From contig NC_087076.1 in assembly GCF_026151205.1 (NCBI RefSeq), positions 15,646,419-15,710,418 on the forward strand: a stretch of DNA of 64,000 nt, read 5' to 3'. The position numbers and the translations under genes are program-made. Positions 51,900-64,000 of this stretch are shown here, piece by piece. Under the pieces are notes generated by a model, which had not been told where the DNA came from, did no database searches, and worked only from the letters and a program-made list of their open reading frames with translations. The stretch comes from Bolinopsis microptera (lineage: Eukaryota > Ctenophora > Tentaculata > Lobata > Bolinopsidae). Numbering within the stretch: position 1 is the first letter of the stretch; each line of letters begins with the position of its first letter.

Positions 51900-52626
51900 G
51901 TAAGTGGAGAAGGCTTTTAAGTCTTAAATTCACTGCTCGATCATCAACGCTTTCAATCGTTTTCTGAATGTTTCATGGTCTGTAGATGAAGATTCTCTGA
52001 TTGAAAACATTGTTGATTTATATTTCAGGTCAGAACAAACAGTAATCAGTATGTCTACAGAATGGAACTGATGCGGATAACTATTGCATTGATTTAATAT
52101 TTCTGTTTGGATGATAATATTAGTTAGAAATAAACCTTCATTTTGAATCCTTGCAGCATTTGTTTTAAAAATAAAATCGAGAGGTTTTTTCCATTGTTTT
52201 AGATGTCTGAAAGCCCTTGCTAAATATCTTATTATGAAATAACCGTATTTTTAATAACATAGCATATAATATGTGGTACTGGTGTTTTTCTTCTTGGTAC
52301 ATAGGAAAGTGACCACTGCTTCGTATTCTTCATCTGCTGATAATGTTTTAATCCCAAAAAGATGTCAGAAATCAAATTAAATCATTTGAAATACGATCTT
52401 CCAGTCAAATATTCCATAAAAAACATTCCTACCATATTCACATTTCATATTATTCACATTTCATATTATCCCTACCATATTCACATTTCATTTTATTCAT
52501 ATATTTCATATTTCTACATTTCGTAGACATTCAATCAAATTTAATGTAATCGATTCTCAGGTCTTCTGCCGAACAGTGAAGAAGATAATTAGCTTTATTT
52601 AATTCTAACGTTTAAAACTGTTTCAG

Positions 52627-55600
52627 ATCGTCAAGAAGGAACGATAGAGACGATAGAGACAGGTCTGATGATCCTTTGGCTGATGACTTCAACGGAAGTT
52701 TTGCTGATGATGGAATACGGCCAGAAGATGCCATAGACGAGCAATTACCATACGCCAAACCTCGAGAGCAAAAGAAACCAAAGAAGACAACAAAGAAACT
52801 GCCATCATATGATCCACGCCAGATTTTATCTTATGGTTTTCGATTGGATGCACCGCCAGATGGTGAGCAAGCTGTTGGCTTCATGTTACTTCCTGATGGA
52901 ACTTTGGCTGCAATACCTATCGCTCCCCACATGTTCCTTGCTAAACCGAAACCAGTCTCTCCAAAGGCAGAGGAGGTTGAGGAAGAGGTAGAGGGTCCAA
53001 AAACTCCTGAAGGAACACCTGCAGTTCAAACTCTTGAAGAAGCTGATGGCAATGAAAAGACTGGTCCAAAAACTCCAGATTTGGAAGATTCTGAGCTAGA
53101 AGAAGGTGAAGTTAGTGAATCAGAAAACGAGGAAGAAGATTTAAAGGTCAATCCTGGTGCTGCGAAATATGATCCTACTTCTGAGTATAATCCTGAGCTG
53201 TCTGGGAAATATAATGATGAAGTTGATGGTGTTCCATTTGACATCGGTGAGGATGGATACATTACTGATGAATACAAGGATTCTGCTTCCTCTGCTGGCA
53301 GTGCTCCCTCTATGCCATCTCCGGAGGTTTCTGATGAAGAGGACCCCCAGGCAATAGCCTTGAAAAATGTTGAATCGTGGAAGGACGATTATAATGAAAT
53401 TGATGGTGAGGCACTTGAGGAAACCAAACCACCTGAACCGTCTTCATCAGAGGAAGGGGAATTGTCTGATGGAGAAAATGCCCCTCCTGCAAAATCAGGT
53501 ATGACTGGTCTTGCATCATTCCTTGATAGATTATCAGATGGTGAAGAAAAGAGTGCTGTTCAAGAGGAAAGATCTGAATATGAGCAATTCTATCCTCCAG
53601 GATATCTCGAAAATTCTAAAATCGAAAACAAGTCTAGTAATAAATCCCCTCCAGTTAAACCATCTAAACCTGCATATCTGATGGGAGCAATGTAAGCCCT
53701 GACAGGTCTTTAGATTCATCTCGCAAAATATTTCATCAGGAGGATAGCCAACCTCCACAAGGCTATCAAGACATGATGGGTATGGACAAAACATCTCCTG
53801 AGCCTAGGATAAGACACAACTCATTTGGTTACAACAGTATACCTCCAATGAGGCCTAATGCTCCTCCCTACAATGGTGGTGGGCCAAGATTGAGGTATGA
53901 ACAGAGAAATCCTGGTCCTGGAAATGAAAGAGGATTTCCTGGTGATTATGTGAGACAGAGACCACACCATGAAGTATATTCCCCATCTCCTCCCCATTAT
54001 CAACATTCTCCTCCATCCCTTTGTAACAGATCACCACCCCCACCTAGGTCACCTCCAAGAAATAGGTCACCTCCCCGCAATAGGTCACCACTGCGGAGTA
54101 GGTCGCCTCCTCGCAACATGCACATGATGTCACCGCCTCCCATGCTGCATCAGCAACATCAGATAAGACCCCAGCCTTCAGGTTCTCGTGACTACCAAAG
54201 ACATCCTCGACCTTACCCACCAGCACCTGTACAGAGACATGCTTATCCTCCTCCAAGGCATCCTCGACCACTGAGTTACTATTCTGCTAGACCTCTTTAC
54301 ATTAATCCTAATTCCGATGACAGAAGGGAAGAGGATTTTCCTCCGATGAATCATTTTTTAGGGGTAAGCCCCCGCGCCATGCGACTCGAGGGAGTTGGCA
54401 GCGGGGGTACCATTAAAGCAGCTGTTCAAATGTTCCAAGTTGTTCATTTTACAGTTAAATGTGCAGTGACTCTGTGTGTTTTTGCTACTATCATAGAAAA
54501 GTTGAAAGTCAGATTAAAACTGATAGGGTTACTCCCTAAAAAGTCCAAAGATGTATCAAGCATATTTGGGCCGAACTTTGCCTCTCAAGAACAGATTTTG
54601 GTGTATGTTATGACTGGTCACTCTTATGGTCCACCACTACCACAAAGACCTGCTGTACCTGAACAGACTGCTTACTCTGAGAGCTCACAAAGTCATGGGA
54701 GCTATTCAGGGCATCAGCAGAGACATGCAGATCATCAGGAACAAACATATTACGCAGAAGATCCACGATATGAATCGAGACGAGAAAGGCACCATGGTGA
54801 TGAATATGTTCATGGTACTAATCCAAGTTCTGATAGACATCCTGACAGACAAAAGTCATCAAAAAACAGAAGGACCATAAGCCCTAATCAAAATATTCGT
54901 TCAATTAACCATTCAGGGCACTATCCAGGTCAATCCTTTGGATCTGATAATCCATCTATAGATGGAAAGCTAGTTATGCAACAAGAAACTGCTCAAAACA
55001 GTGAAATTCAACAGTATCATACAGATGGCATTCAAAGGTACAATACTCCTAAAAAGTTTGGTCCTCCTTTACCCTCTGCCCCATCCAACAATCCACAAGT
55101 CTATTATAAGGATGATTCTGATGAAGAGTATTTCAAACCACGAGTGCAGCAATACTCCTCCAGACCAGATGTTCCTAGTAGAAGACCAGATCCTGTATAC
55201 CCCCGACCAGATCCTGTGAACACCCGACCAGATCCTGTGTACGCCCGACCAGGTCCGCCTGAACTAAAGCAAGAACCGGTAAAACCACCGTTTGAGGACC
55301 AGGATAGGCATAGTGTTAAAAAAAGCAGGGAAAGAAAAAGACCTCAACCAGTAGACATTAGCAGCAGTGATGATGCTATGTCTGAAAGTTCTGAGGATGC
55401 ATCAGAAGCTGTTCAAGATATTAATCATGTTCCCTTTGCTGATTTGCCAGTGCCAAAAGTAAATTATTCAAAAGAAAAAGCCAGTAAGCCCTTCAGTGAT
55501 ATACCAGCACCAAGAATTTCTGCCCTGCCTCATACGGGCATGGACTCCTTAAATTTCAAGCCATTTGATGAGTTATTGTTGAATGAGAAACAGAAATTCA

Positions 55601-57510
55601 AGCCAATTGAAGAAACCGGTGAGGAACCAAAGTTTTCAAGCTTTCCAAAGTCAATCTATGTTATGCTTAAAAATGAAGAATTGGCAACATCCATTGACAA
55701 AATTCTAGGAGCATACGATATGGAAACTATCCTAAACAAGCAAGATAGTGAAGATGAGGGAGCTGATATTGGACCATCAATTTTACAGTCTATTTTTGGT
55801 GGAGAAAGCAGAATGGCCCCAAATTATGACATCATGGACAAAGAAGAACAAATGGAAGAAAGACGATTAGAAATGCAAAGAAGGGAACCTGCAGAAGCTC
55901 AGGCACTCAAAGAAAAAGCACTAGCAGATAAGACTCCTGAGAAAGAACCAAAAAAGATGAAAGACAGACGGAAAAGAGGAAAGAAATCTAATGTTGAAAA
56001 ACCAAGTTCTTTGAAGTCTCAATCCTCTTCGATGGCTGTCAAAGCTTCACCTTTGCATTCATCCATATCCCCTTCAGTACCACAAACGGTGTTATCCTCT
56101 GCTGTGACTAGGCCAAGTAATGTACCAACAGTTGCTCCAACAACCACTGTGGTGACTAGCAGTTCAAAGCCAAAGATACTAGATGCAGATATGGAGGCTA
56201 AACGTGCCGAGGTGTTAGCTAAAATAGCTATGTTCAAGCAGCAAAATGAACAGGAGAAACAAGAACTTCAGAAGTGGAAAAAGGAGAAAAAAGGGGATGT
56301 TGTTATCAAAGATGTTGATCCCAAAACCTTGACGAACTCTGGGAGAAAACGATATACTTTCAACATCGAGGAAGCAAAAGCACAGCAAGAGGCAAAAGCA
56401 CAGCAAGCTGCTAAAGCTAAAACTTCAACTACACCTGCTCCTTCCGCAGCTACAACATCATCAGCTACGTCTACTATTACATCTGTGTCCCCTTCTGTGA
56501 GTAGTGATACCACATTAAGCACACTGCCTAGATTTTATCAAGCTGCAGTTCAAGGCATACCTCCGACTCTGGAGACCATGTCAAGTGTTGGATCTTTACC
56601 TCCCTTACCAGTCATGCCTACTCCTCCTGGTATGAATCCAGGTTTTAATCCAGGTTTTAATCCAAATATGCCAATGAACATGGGTATGCCAAATATGCCT
56701 ATGAACATGGGGATGCCAAATATGCCAATGAACATGGGAATGCCAAATATGCATATGAACATGGGGATGAATATGGGGAACCAAAATTGGTATGGGCCTC
56801 CTATGGGCAATTTTAACCAATTCCCAAATTCAATGCAGAATAACTATAATGGTTTCAATGCTCCCCAAGTTAGACCTTCCCCCCCTATAATTTCTGCTCC
56901 TCCAACTATCAGACAGGTTGGTCCCAGACCAACTCCACCCGGACTAGAAGGGCCACAACCATCAGGGGTCAATCCAACTTGGTCTGCATCAGCTGGTCCA
57001 AGAGCCGGGTCCTTCTCTTCAAATGCCTTGCCTACATCTAGCACACCCCGATCTTCTATACCAACCATAACCATGTCTACCAAATCAATTCCAACAGTTC
57101 ACAGTTTACAGCTTGCCTCCTCCCATGTTTCAGGAGTGCCTCAGACTATTACTGTAGGTTCACACAGCTCTTCTAAATCTGCACAAACTAAAAAACAAGT
57201 GGCTATAGATGAAGAGAAGATGAAGAAGGCACTAGAGGTGAAGCAAAAGTTAGAGCAAGGAATGAAGAAATTTCATGAAATGAAGGAAAAAGGAATGGTG
57301 GTCAAGAGGAATAGGTTTGATGTTACTCCAGATGAATTGAAGCTTCAAGGGACAATGAGCAAGACCGAAACTATGTCTACTCCATCTACCCAATCTAGCC
57401 AGCAGCCTGCAAAGTCTATATCTGATGAAGCGGCACCTGGTGTTGATTTGGATGATATTGACAATCTTGTTGATCTGAAAACTGATATGGAGTTAGATCT
57501 TGATTTTTAA
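52627..57510 (+). CDS. Long disordered Pro/Ser/Arg-rich protein block (possible 3' part of the CID locus)
   Basis: Begins after a CTGTTTCAG acceptor with SSRRNDRDDRDRSDDPLADD and has no early ATG, so it needs an upstream exon of phase 2. The first frame (52627-53695) contains an ordered-looking VGFMLLPDGTLAAIPIAPHM and acidic LEEGEVSESE motifs, and stops at TAA 53693. The frame +1 relative to it continues to TAA 57508-57510. Removing GTAAGCCCTGACAG (53692-53705) joins the two exactly into about 1,620 codons. Later parts have SPPRNRSPPRNRS, KFGPPLP and YGPPLP motifs shared with the 48-50 kb exon, a PNMPMNMGM repeat, and Lys/Glu-rich helices near the end. A phase-compatible GTCAAG donor at 49650 could link both blocks (inference). 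The hydrophobic stretch at 54364-54600, opening with GTAAGC, looks like an in-frame retained intron. Confidence 0.7.
56666..56777 (+). repeat. Coding 27-bp repeat (NMPMNMGMP)
   Basis: About four units of nine codons, rich in Met, Asn, Pro and Gly, lie in tandem within the long disordered coding block. Reverse-strand ORFs here are shadows of this repeat. Confidence 0.9.
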
Positions 57511-59668
57511 ATGATGGCCTCTTTGATCTGAGCTGATAATTTTCTTGTTTGAAAATTCGTTGTGCAAGGGGTTCCTCAACTTTCTAGCTAAAATTATTTT
57601 CTTTCACCGTTTTTATCTATCTTTATTTATTTTCTTCAAATTATACTAATTGATATTGATTGTTATAAAAAAGAATTTTCATTGTTCGCTCCAAAACTAT
57701 GCGACTAAATTACAGTTTACCAAAAATAACTACCTGATGCAATGTAATGATAGTATGTGCTGCAATTCCCAAGATTTTAGTGCCAACCTCCTCCTTCTTA
57801 AACTGTTTTATACTGCCCACATCTGGATAATCTGAAATTACCTAATTTGTTCCACGATATTTTAGTCCCCCTACCCTGACTCGGACATATGGCCCTAACT
57901 AAAACCTACAATTGCAGCACTGTTTCCGAAGCTACATAACTGTCAATTATTCTATGTGCATTTGCAATGTTACGGGGGCCATCTATAAATTGTGCTGTTG
58001 ATTTTTGAACTGTTTTTACACCCCCTGCTCCCAACCAAAATTTAACTGGCATTATTTGCATTTGATGTGGCGTTGGAAAATATTTTATACTGGGGGAAGC
58101 ATTCACAAAAACATAAGCTGACATCAAGGGGTCTCCAAACTGAATAATTATAATAATAAATAAATTCTAACATTTATTACACGCTTCGACATTAAAATAT
58201 ACCCAACAAAGATGTAATTGATATAAGTAACATCCTTTAAAGCAGTGTGAGCGCACTCTAATCAAGTGATCGTGGGTTTGTTAAGTCACGTGGTCTGTGT
58301 GAACAGAGAAATGAATATTGGCCATACTTATAATACGCCACATAAACAGTACAAATCAGAATACAGTTCCGTACAGAGCGCCTGTGAATCCTGTTTGGCA
58401 ATTAAAGTCGGTCACAAATTTTCAGCGTGTTTGTCGTAAACGGAAGGCGCGAAACGCTTGACTCACACAAATGACCTACCTCTTCAGCACTAACACGTGC
58501 GAAGTCTAGCGCGCCGATATAGCCATAAAACTTAGAAGATAATAGTTGCGGTCCGAAAGCTTCGGAGTTCTCTTCGGAGCCCGTTTTCGATTTGTTTATT
58601 TACACCGAAGTTCACGAAATTTTATTTTCAATCATCACAACCAAAACTGGCGTCTTACTATATCCCCCGATGCATTTACAGATTAGCTTAGTATTACATT
58701 GAACATCGACCGCTACATGTCATTATTCAAGTTTCAACAGGTCCTCTGATTAGCAGCTTACCCGGGGTTATTATGTTCATACACATATATATTCCGCCGA
58801 ATAGAGATTTGTCGGAATGACAGTCTGAACGCCGCCCAGTAAATTAGCAGCTAGAATAAAATATGAAATGGGCCATTTCCAGCGTCCAGTGTGATTGCTA
58901 TGACAAAGATACTAAACATGCTTCCAAATCCTACCATATTGCTGTACACTAAATTCGTGTGTAATTTAGTGGTAAGAATAACAAATTACATCAGATTAAT
59001 ACTAAACTAAGTCTGGGTATTTTAGCAATTTATGGATTTAGCCACCTTATAAACAAGTGTGTCTCATTTTCTGTGTAGCTACTACTTTAAAGAGGTGTAA
59101 TACGTTCTTTAAAACCTTTAGTATCCTCTGCTCTGTTTTGACACATGAAAATCAATTGCAATGCAAGTATGTTTGTACACCGCCTTAACTGTCACTAACT
59201 TTATAGCTACATTGAACCAATGTGGCTACAAGTTCCACTGACTTTTTCACAAAATAATTATTACTGCGTTTAAAGTTTAGACACTAGATTGTAATGGCAG
59301 GCGGTGTAAACCATACCATGTCAAGTCAGTCACTCAACTATTTTTCAAGTCTGTGATATCCTTTTAAAAATCAGGCAGCATCTGCAGTCTGCATATTCAA
59401 TCATCTAGTTTTGTCCTAAACAACGTAGTTACACCGGTCCCACTTGTTCAGAAATGGGGTCATACAAAATGTGAAGTACTATTTAAGTCGGTATTAAAAC
59501 GGTATGGGTTCAGTCTACTTCTCAAAATTACAAATTTGTCTTCACTCTTTATAATAAGCTTAGTTGTCTTCATGATTAAATTTGAAAGTATGTCTTAATA
59601 TCAAATAATAAAGTGTTCTGAAATATTTTAAAATTGTATTCGAAATTACAAAAAATCACCATGTACTA
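57511..59668. other. Intergenic, one reverse-oriented dispersed repeat
   Basis: AT-rich 3' flank, then spacer. 58757-58850 is an inverted copy of the GGGCGGCG(C/T)TCAG repeat also seen at 39850-39930. A segment ending at about 58482 on the minus strand (GALDFARVSAEE, GTAGGT donor) is exon-like but unlinked. No gene is supported. Confidence 0.5.
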
Positions 59669-59816
59669 TTATTTAAAATTAACGGTGCTTTGTATTGATT
59701 CAAGGATGGAGATGAGATTATCAACTGTACGCTCGTTTTGTTCGAGAGATGGCGACAAGTTCAGATTTAGCTTCCAATCAGAAATGGTCACAGTCTCGAT
59801 TTGATGCCCCACCAAC
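59669..59816 (-). CDS. Terminal exon of an unrecognised gene
   Basis: Follows a strong acceptor (ATCATTTTGCAG). In phase 2 it encodes 48 codons, including HQIETVTISDWKLNLNLS and VDNLISILESIQ, ending in TAA. The helix-like ending and the WKLNLNLS stretch loosely recall COMM domains, but the spacing is too short for that call. The opposite strand is also open here in part, so the strand is not certain. Confidence 0.4.
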
Positions 59817-60355
59817 CTGCAAAATGATCAGGTTAAAGACTGACAAACTTTTCTTAAATTCATCTTTCTCCAACTACAAAATTGCATATCTGCATCTCTT
59901 TATTTGTGCCTGGTGCTGATTGATAACAAACCTCTACAACTGCAGGTGAACGGAGCGATAAGCGATTACTTTCTTCTCACTGATAAGTAATAGTATGATG
60001 TGGCTAGACCTCTTTCTCAATTAATGTAAGTTTCTTGCTTCCATTAAGGTATTATCTGCTGTCAGTGAATTTAAATTCATCGCAAACGATCAATTTGATC
60101 TCCTTGAACAATTCTGATGATAACCGGAGTATAACCGGGGCCGGAATATACCAAAGTCAAGATCATCCTTGCTTGAAGAATGCATCCAACCAGTTTTATG
60201 AACTGTGTGTGCAGATTGCGGTTATATTAGGATCCCTATATTATGGCTCATATAATATGAGGTTATTTATATTACTGCACCCGATTAAATGGTTTAACCA
60301 CTATTTCACTACAGATCTAAAATATGAAAGATAACACTTCTATATCACTCTGACA
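59817..60355. other. Spacer with plus-strand exon-like pieces
   Basis: A short piece at 59947-59991 (+) after ACTGCAG reads VNGAISDYFLLTDK then stop. It and the ORF at 60035-60334 have no recognisable motif or partner exons. Confidence 0.3.
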
Positions 60356-60668
60356 ATGGATATTGGAAGGGAAGTGTATGTAGTGGTGGAAAAGATGGCT
60401 TACAATCTTAATAGAGATAGGTAAGTAATGAGAAAAACTATTGATCTTTGGCTTTTTGCATAATACTCGAGAAAATTGAGGGTTGCACTATTTATACTTG
60501 AATTATTGAACCAATCACTCTGGTTACTACTTTGTGATAATTTATTACTAAGCTTTGTCTCACATCAGATCACACGGTTTCTGTGAAGAAGATATGAGGC
60601 GGACTGTGGCGAGCAACGGTGAATCTAACCTGAACCGAAGACACATTTCTCAGTTGTCAGTCGTCTAA
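60356..60668 (+). CDS. Possible small two-exon gene, 54 aa
   Basis: ATG 60356 follows an in-frame TAA and opens MDIGREVYVVVEKMAYNLNR up to a GTAAGT donor at 60421. The acceptor CACATCAG leads to 60569, continuing RSHGFCEEDMRRTVASNG and ending HISQLSVV, TAA 60666-60668. Phases agree. The protein is not recognised; it could also be the tail of a longer transcript. Confidence 0.4.
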
Positions 60669-61666
60669 TTTTCAAGTGAACTAATATTTATGGACCATTC
60701 CATCACAAGATTGCAGCAAGGAACTACTATATTCAGAAGCACCACATAAATTACTGTATTAACTTTTATCGCTTATATTGCTGCACCCAAGAAAAGAGGA
60801 AAAATAAAGATTTTTTGTTGCTGAAGATTTTTGTTTAATAAGAGAAGAGAAAGAAAAAAAAAACAGTATATGTAGCTTTCTTTCTGCATGAGATGCGGAA
60901 TACCTTTTCCAGCTCCCTGCTATTTGCTTGTCAGGCGACTTCACCATTTTAAAGCTTCATATATAATACATTTTGGATAGATTTAGTGAAATAATTAGAC
61001 TGTTTTTCGTATTTTTATTACTTGAATTAAATGAGTTTTTCACTTCATGATAGACTTAAAAGAGGGTGGGATGGTAATATAAGATTGTTGTCTATCCTGT
61101 CGGTTGCATTAACAGATCATTAAGAAAAGCCTGAATTAGATAACGACATAAACCAAAATTATAATATGGAAAGACTAATTTATCGTGTTAACTATACTTA
61201 ACAATTAAATCGTGTCTCCTACGATTAACATGCAATATTATGGACATAACCACCATGGTTGTACGATTAAAATCTGCGGAATTGCCAATATTGTCTACAG
61301 CGCGTATTTTAATTATGTATGTAGTGCACATATAGCGCGCAGCGCATGGGGTTCTCGCGCGACATGTATCATCAAGTTTTCTTCAGCGTGCTCCATCAGT
61401 AATATTTGGTAGACCCTTCCAATAACGTTATCTCAGGATTAGGTCTCCCTCTAAGTGTGGTCTCTTGGGAGTTTAATTATATGCTTGTGTCTTGTATGAT
61501 ATGTATATAGATCGGCCGTAAAGAAAAGTGAATTTTACAAAGCAAGACTGTCAACCGTCTGAAATTGATCAAAATGGTATAAATAATATAATTCGGGACA
61601 GATATGAACAATAAACCAGACAAACGCGAACTGACACAATTACAACCATCGCTGATTTTAACATAG
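60669..61666. other. Spacer, no gene seen
   Basis: AT-rich, with a GC-rich patch (cgcgcagcgcatggggttct) near 61335. No supported exon. Confidence 0.45.
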
Positions 61667-61755
61667 TTGTTGGGTTAATGAACGAGCTCTTAGCGGTTTC
61701 TGACAATACAGGAAGCCTCAACAGAACCTCTGGTACTGTTCACACCTTAGCTCAG
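61667..61755 (+). CDS. Isolated exon, unknown protein
   Basis: Bounded by a TTTTAACATAG acceptor and GTATGT donor. It is open for 29 codons (VGLMNELLAVSDNTGSLNRT then SGTVHTLAQ). No partner exon could be linked, and the sequence matches no family I know. Confidence 0.35.
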
Positions 61756-63679
61756 GTATGTTCAAGTATTTGGATGTGGGACATCTCGCTGAGTTGGGAA
61801 TTTGTAGAAAGTTTTCGAGAAAACTGCCCGGGGACAACCAGTCCGTACTCCGTATTTGGTCGTCATTTACAACGAATCACCGATATTACTGATATTGAAT
61901 ATCGTTACAGCTAGCTTGCTAATCATCCTTCCAAAATATGTCATTGCCTAATATTTCCTGTTACCACTTTATAGTGTCGCCATTATAACTGAATGCTCGG
62001 AGACAAAGTTCGCAGCAACTTATCCCATAATTTGTCTCTTTGAACAGCTTATTAAGCATCTATTTAATCTTTTAGTCTTAGGAGTGTGGATTCAATACTT
62101 AGTTAATATATGTAAAATACAATATAAATACCTAACGTCATATCAGCTTGAGGAGATTGAAGCCTAACTAGGGAAGTTAACTAGTCTTAACCTGATATTG
62201 TAAACACGTTGTGCGTGAATTAGGTTATGTTTTTCTGAAACGCTTAACTGTATATTATCAAACTTAACGCTGAAGTAGCAGATTTTAATCCGTGGATAAT
62301 TACATACTTAATTAACGACACGATTATATCTCTCTATGTAAACTGTTGTTTAAATAATCTTATCGAGTTTGCTTTAAATCACAATTCCTCGTTCCTCTGT
62401 TTAATAGTGTAAATAATTATCATTTGTAGAAGAAACCAGACCTATAAATCAAGTTTAGACATCATGCAAATTAATGCAAATTGATGCTGTTAAATTGCTG
62501 ACTGCTACTTCTCCATCATATTGAAAACAAATTGACGACAAATGATGTCAAAATTTTAATCAAACATGAAATAAATTAGTTACAAATGTAATTTTATAAG
62601 ATATAATGTGTCAACAATTAAAACATTATATTAAACATCCATTAAATTATTAAACATTATAAAACATTTAGCTAGAAACATTGAGCGTCAAAATGTGGTT
62701 ATTCTTGACAGAGCAGTCATCTGAAAAGTGAGTACCGAGCCTGTGATCACGCCTCAAAAGTCAGAGACGAAAACTGCAAGCAAGTGTAAATGAAGGAAAA
62801 TCACAATATTCATATTAACATGATATAATTATTATTATAATTATTACTTCTCAACTATTTTAGGCATCATCATTTAAAATCATCATAAGGCATACTTTAA
62901 CGAATAGAGCAAGCAATAAAAACATGCAAGAGTCAGAGAATTTGGTTAAACATACATAAATAAATTATAATAAATTACTTGTGTGTAAGTTATAATATAG
63001 AATTGAATAATTTGGCAGACGTAACATTAAAACAATCAATTTAAATTTTCATAGGTCATCAGATCTTTTTACACATTTAAAAATATATCGCTCGTGCGAT
63101 TAATATAAACAGCAAATAAACAAATCAAAAACAAACTACATAATTAGTTAATCCATTTAGCCCGTTTTAAAAACGTGTGAAAAGCTCATTCCGGTTCATG
63201 TTTACTGTTTTATTACTTTGTATTGTTGGAACCAGTAAATTATATAAACACGTCCTAACAGATTTATCGGAACTTTTAGGAAGTAAGAATTAAAAAAATA
63301 GGAGGAAGCAAATTTTTGTGGGCAATCCAGCTTATACAAACTTCTGCTAAATCAGGATTTAGATTGACATAATATCTTATTAATATGTACCGTTTTAGTC
63401 GGGGCAAGTTTACACTGCTACACTTATACGGATCCAGCCAATTAATTTGGTTCTTGACAAATATTTGTTACAAAGAGTGGTGGCAGCAGACAAAAGACGT
63501 CACGGACTTTAAACATTTAGTCCGTGAAATTGAAAAAAAGGATTGTGTCTGATAACAGTCCCCTGTCTATACAGTGTAAATACAAACACGTCCTAACTTA
63601 TAGATGAAGACGTCTCAAGATAACACCACTGAAACGGGGAACCTTTCTGATCGTCTCTAACAAACAGGGCTAAGTATTA
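61756..63679. other. AT-rich spacer, no gene seen
   Basis: Very AT-rich sequence with no exon-like segment that I can support on either strand. Confidence 0.5.
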
Positions 63680-63845
63680 TTAGTGTTGGAGGGAGCAGGT
63701 TTCAGGATCCTTCCCGAACACATAGTCCCTGAGGATGGGAGCCAGCACATCAAGGTAAGGGCTGTGGAAACGGGTTGTATCTTCAGGAGGAGGTCTGAAT
63801 AGGGTCCCCAGCAGAACACTGTCTGTCATGGTGGTAAACACGAAC
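63680..63845 (-). CDS. Terminal exon of an unrecognised gene running off the window
   Basis: A good acceptor (ATATCCTGCAG) leads into 54 codons ending TAA, including FVFTTMTDSVLLGTLFRPPP and PYLDVLAPILRDYVFGKDPE. Codon use and sequence look like true protein. The family is not recognised, and the earlier exons lie beyond the right edge. Confidence 0.6.
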
Positions 63846-64000
63846 CTGCAGGATATTATTGGATATTATAGGGTTTGATTAAACAAGGAAACAAAAGTGA
63901 TAATTACTTTATTGAGAACACAATAGTAGTAATCCTGAAATAATTTAAGTTGAAAACAATTCCAATTATTTACAAATATAGGCGTCATGTAGCCTCCAGG

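Noticed and set aside
56550-56820. Minus ORFs with repetitive Ile-Phe-Gly or His-rich text
   Set aside because: Antisense of the NMPMNMGMP coding repeat.
59690-59816. COMM-domain identity for the minus-strand terminal exon
   Set aside because: WKLNLNLS and the final helix are suggestive, but the segment between them is far too short for a COMM domain.
1-64000. CRISPR array, operon, or prokaryotic system
   Set aside because: Genes have spliceosomal introns and metazoan domains; direct repeats lack spacer structure.

Overview
This is a eukaryotic, almost certainly invertebrate animal, nuclear window. It is AT-rich with short GT-AG introns (about 60 nt to a few kb), many MITE-like foldback elements, LINE fragments, minisatellites and long poly-G/poly-C runs. 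The gene content (rhodopsin-class GPCR, SLC22 carrier, F-box/RhoGEF protein, MAP3K-type kinase, RPRD-type CID protein) is metazoan. The phylum cannot be fixed from the sequence; an early-branching animal such as a cnidarian is a guess.

Layout. 0.2-4.4 kb: a complete eight-exon class A GPCR on the minus strand. 4.4-10.5 kb: no gene recognised. 10.5-12.0 kb: the last two coding exons of a WDR82/Swd2-like WD40 gene (+), whose final intron holds a ~310-bp palindrome. 12-14.9 kb: LINE and MITE debris. 14.9-20.0 kb: a complete twelve-exon ECT2L-like gene (-), F-box at the N-terminus and DH-PH at the C-terminus. 23.0-24.8 kb: the 3' part of an unrecognised gene (-). 26.6-36.9 kb: a ten-exon MAP3K/DLK-like protein kinase (-) whose last exon is unresolved. 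An SLC22-type transporter (+) with one frameshift lies inside one of its introns. 37.4-39.6 kb: a graveyard of LINE reverse-transcriptase fragments. 42.5-50.2 kb: an RPRD-type CID gene (+), with CID, coiled coil, RS-like and FGPPMP-repeat regions. 52.6-57.5 kb: a second long low-complexity coding block (+) that probably belongs to the same locus. 59.7-63.8 kb: small exon-like pieces of unrecognised genes.

How the genes relate. They are unrelated single genes, not an operon or pathway. Three act around RNA polymerase II or chromatin in known animals (WDR82, RPRD-type CID protein) or signal at the membrane or cytoskeleton (GPCR, RhoGEF, kinase, transporter).

Most distinctive signals. Several minisatellites have grown across exon boundaries. 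A 42-bp array copies the exon 1 splice donor of the ECT2L-like gene. Nine acceptor-like units lie directly upstream of the SLC22 start codon. A 17-18-bp array begins at a GPCR donor. A 20-bp CACGTG array supplies the last codons and stop of another gene. Separately, a 14-nt GTAAG...ACAG segment exactly reconciles two overlapping reading frames in the 52.6-57.5 kb block.
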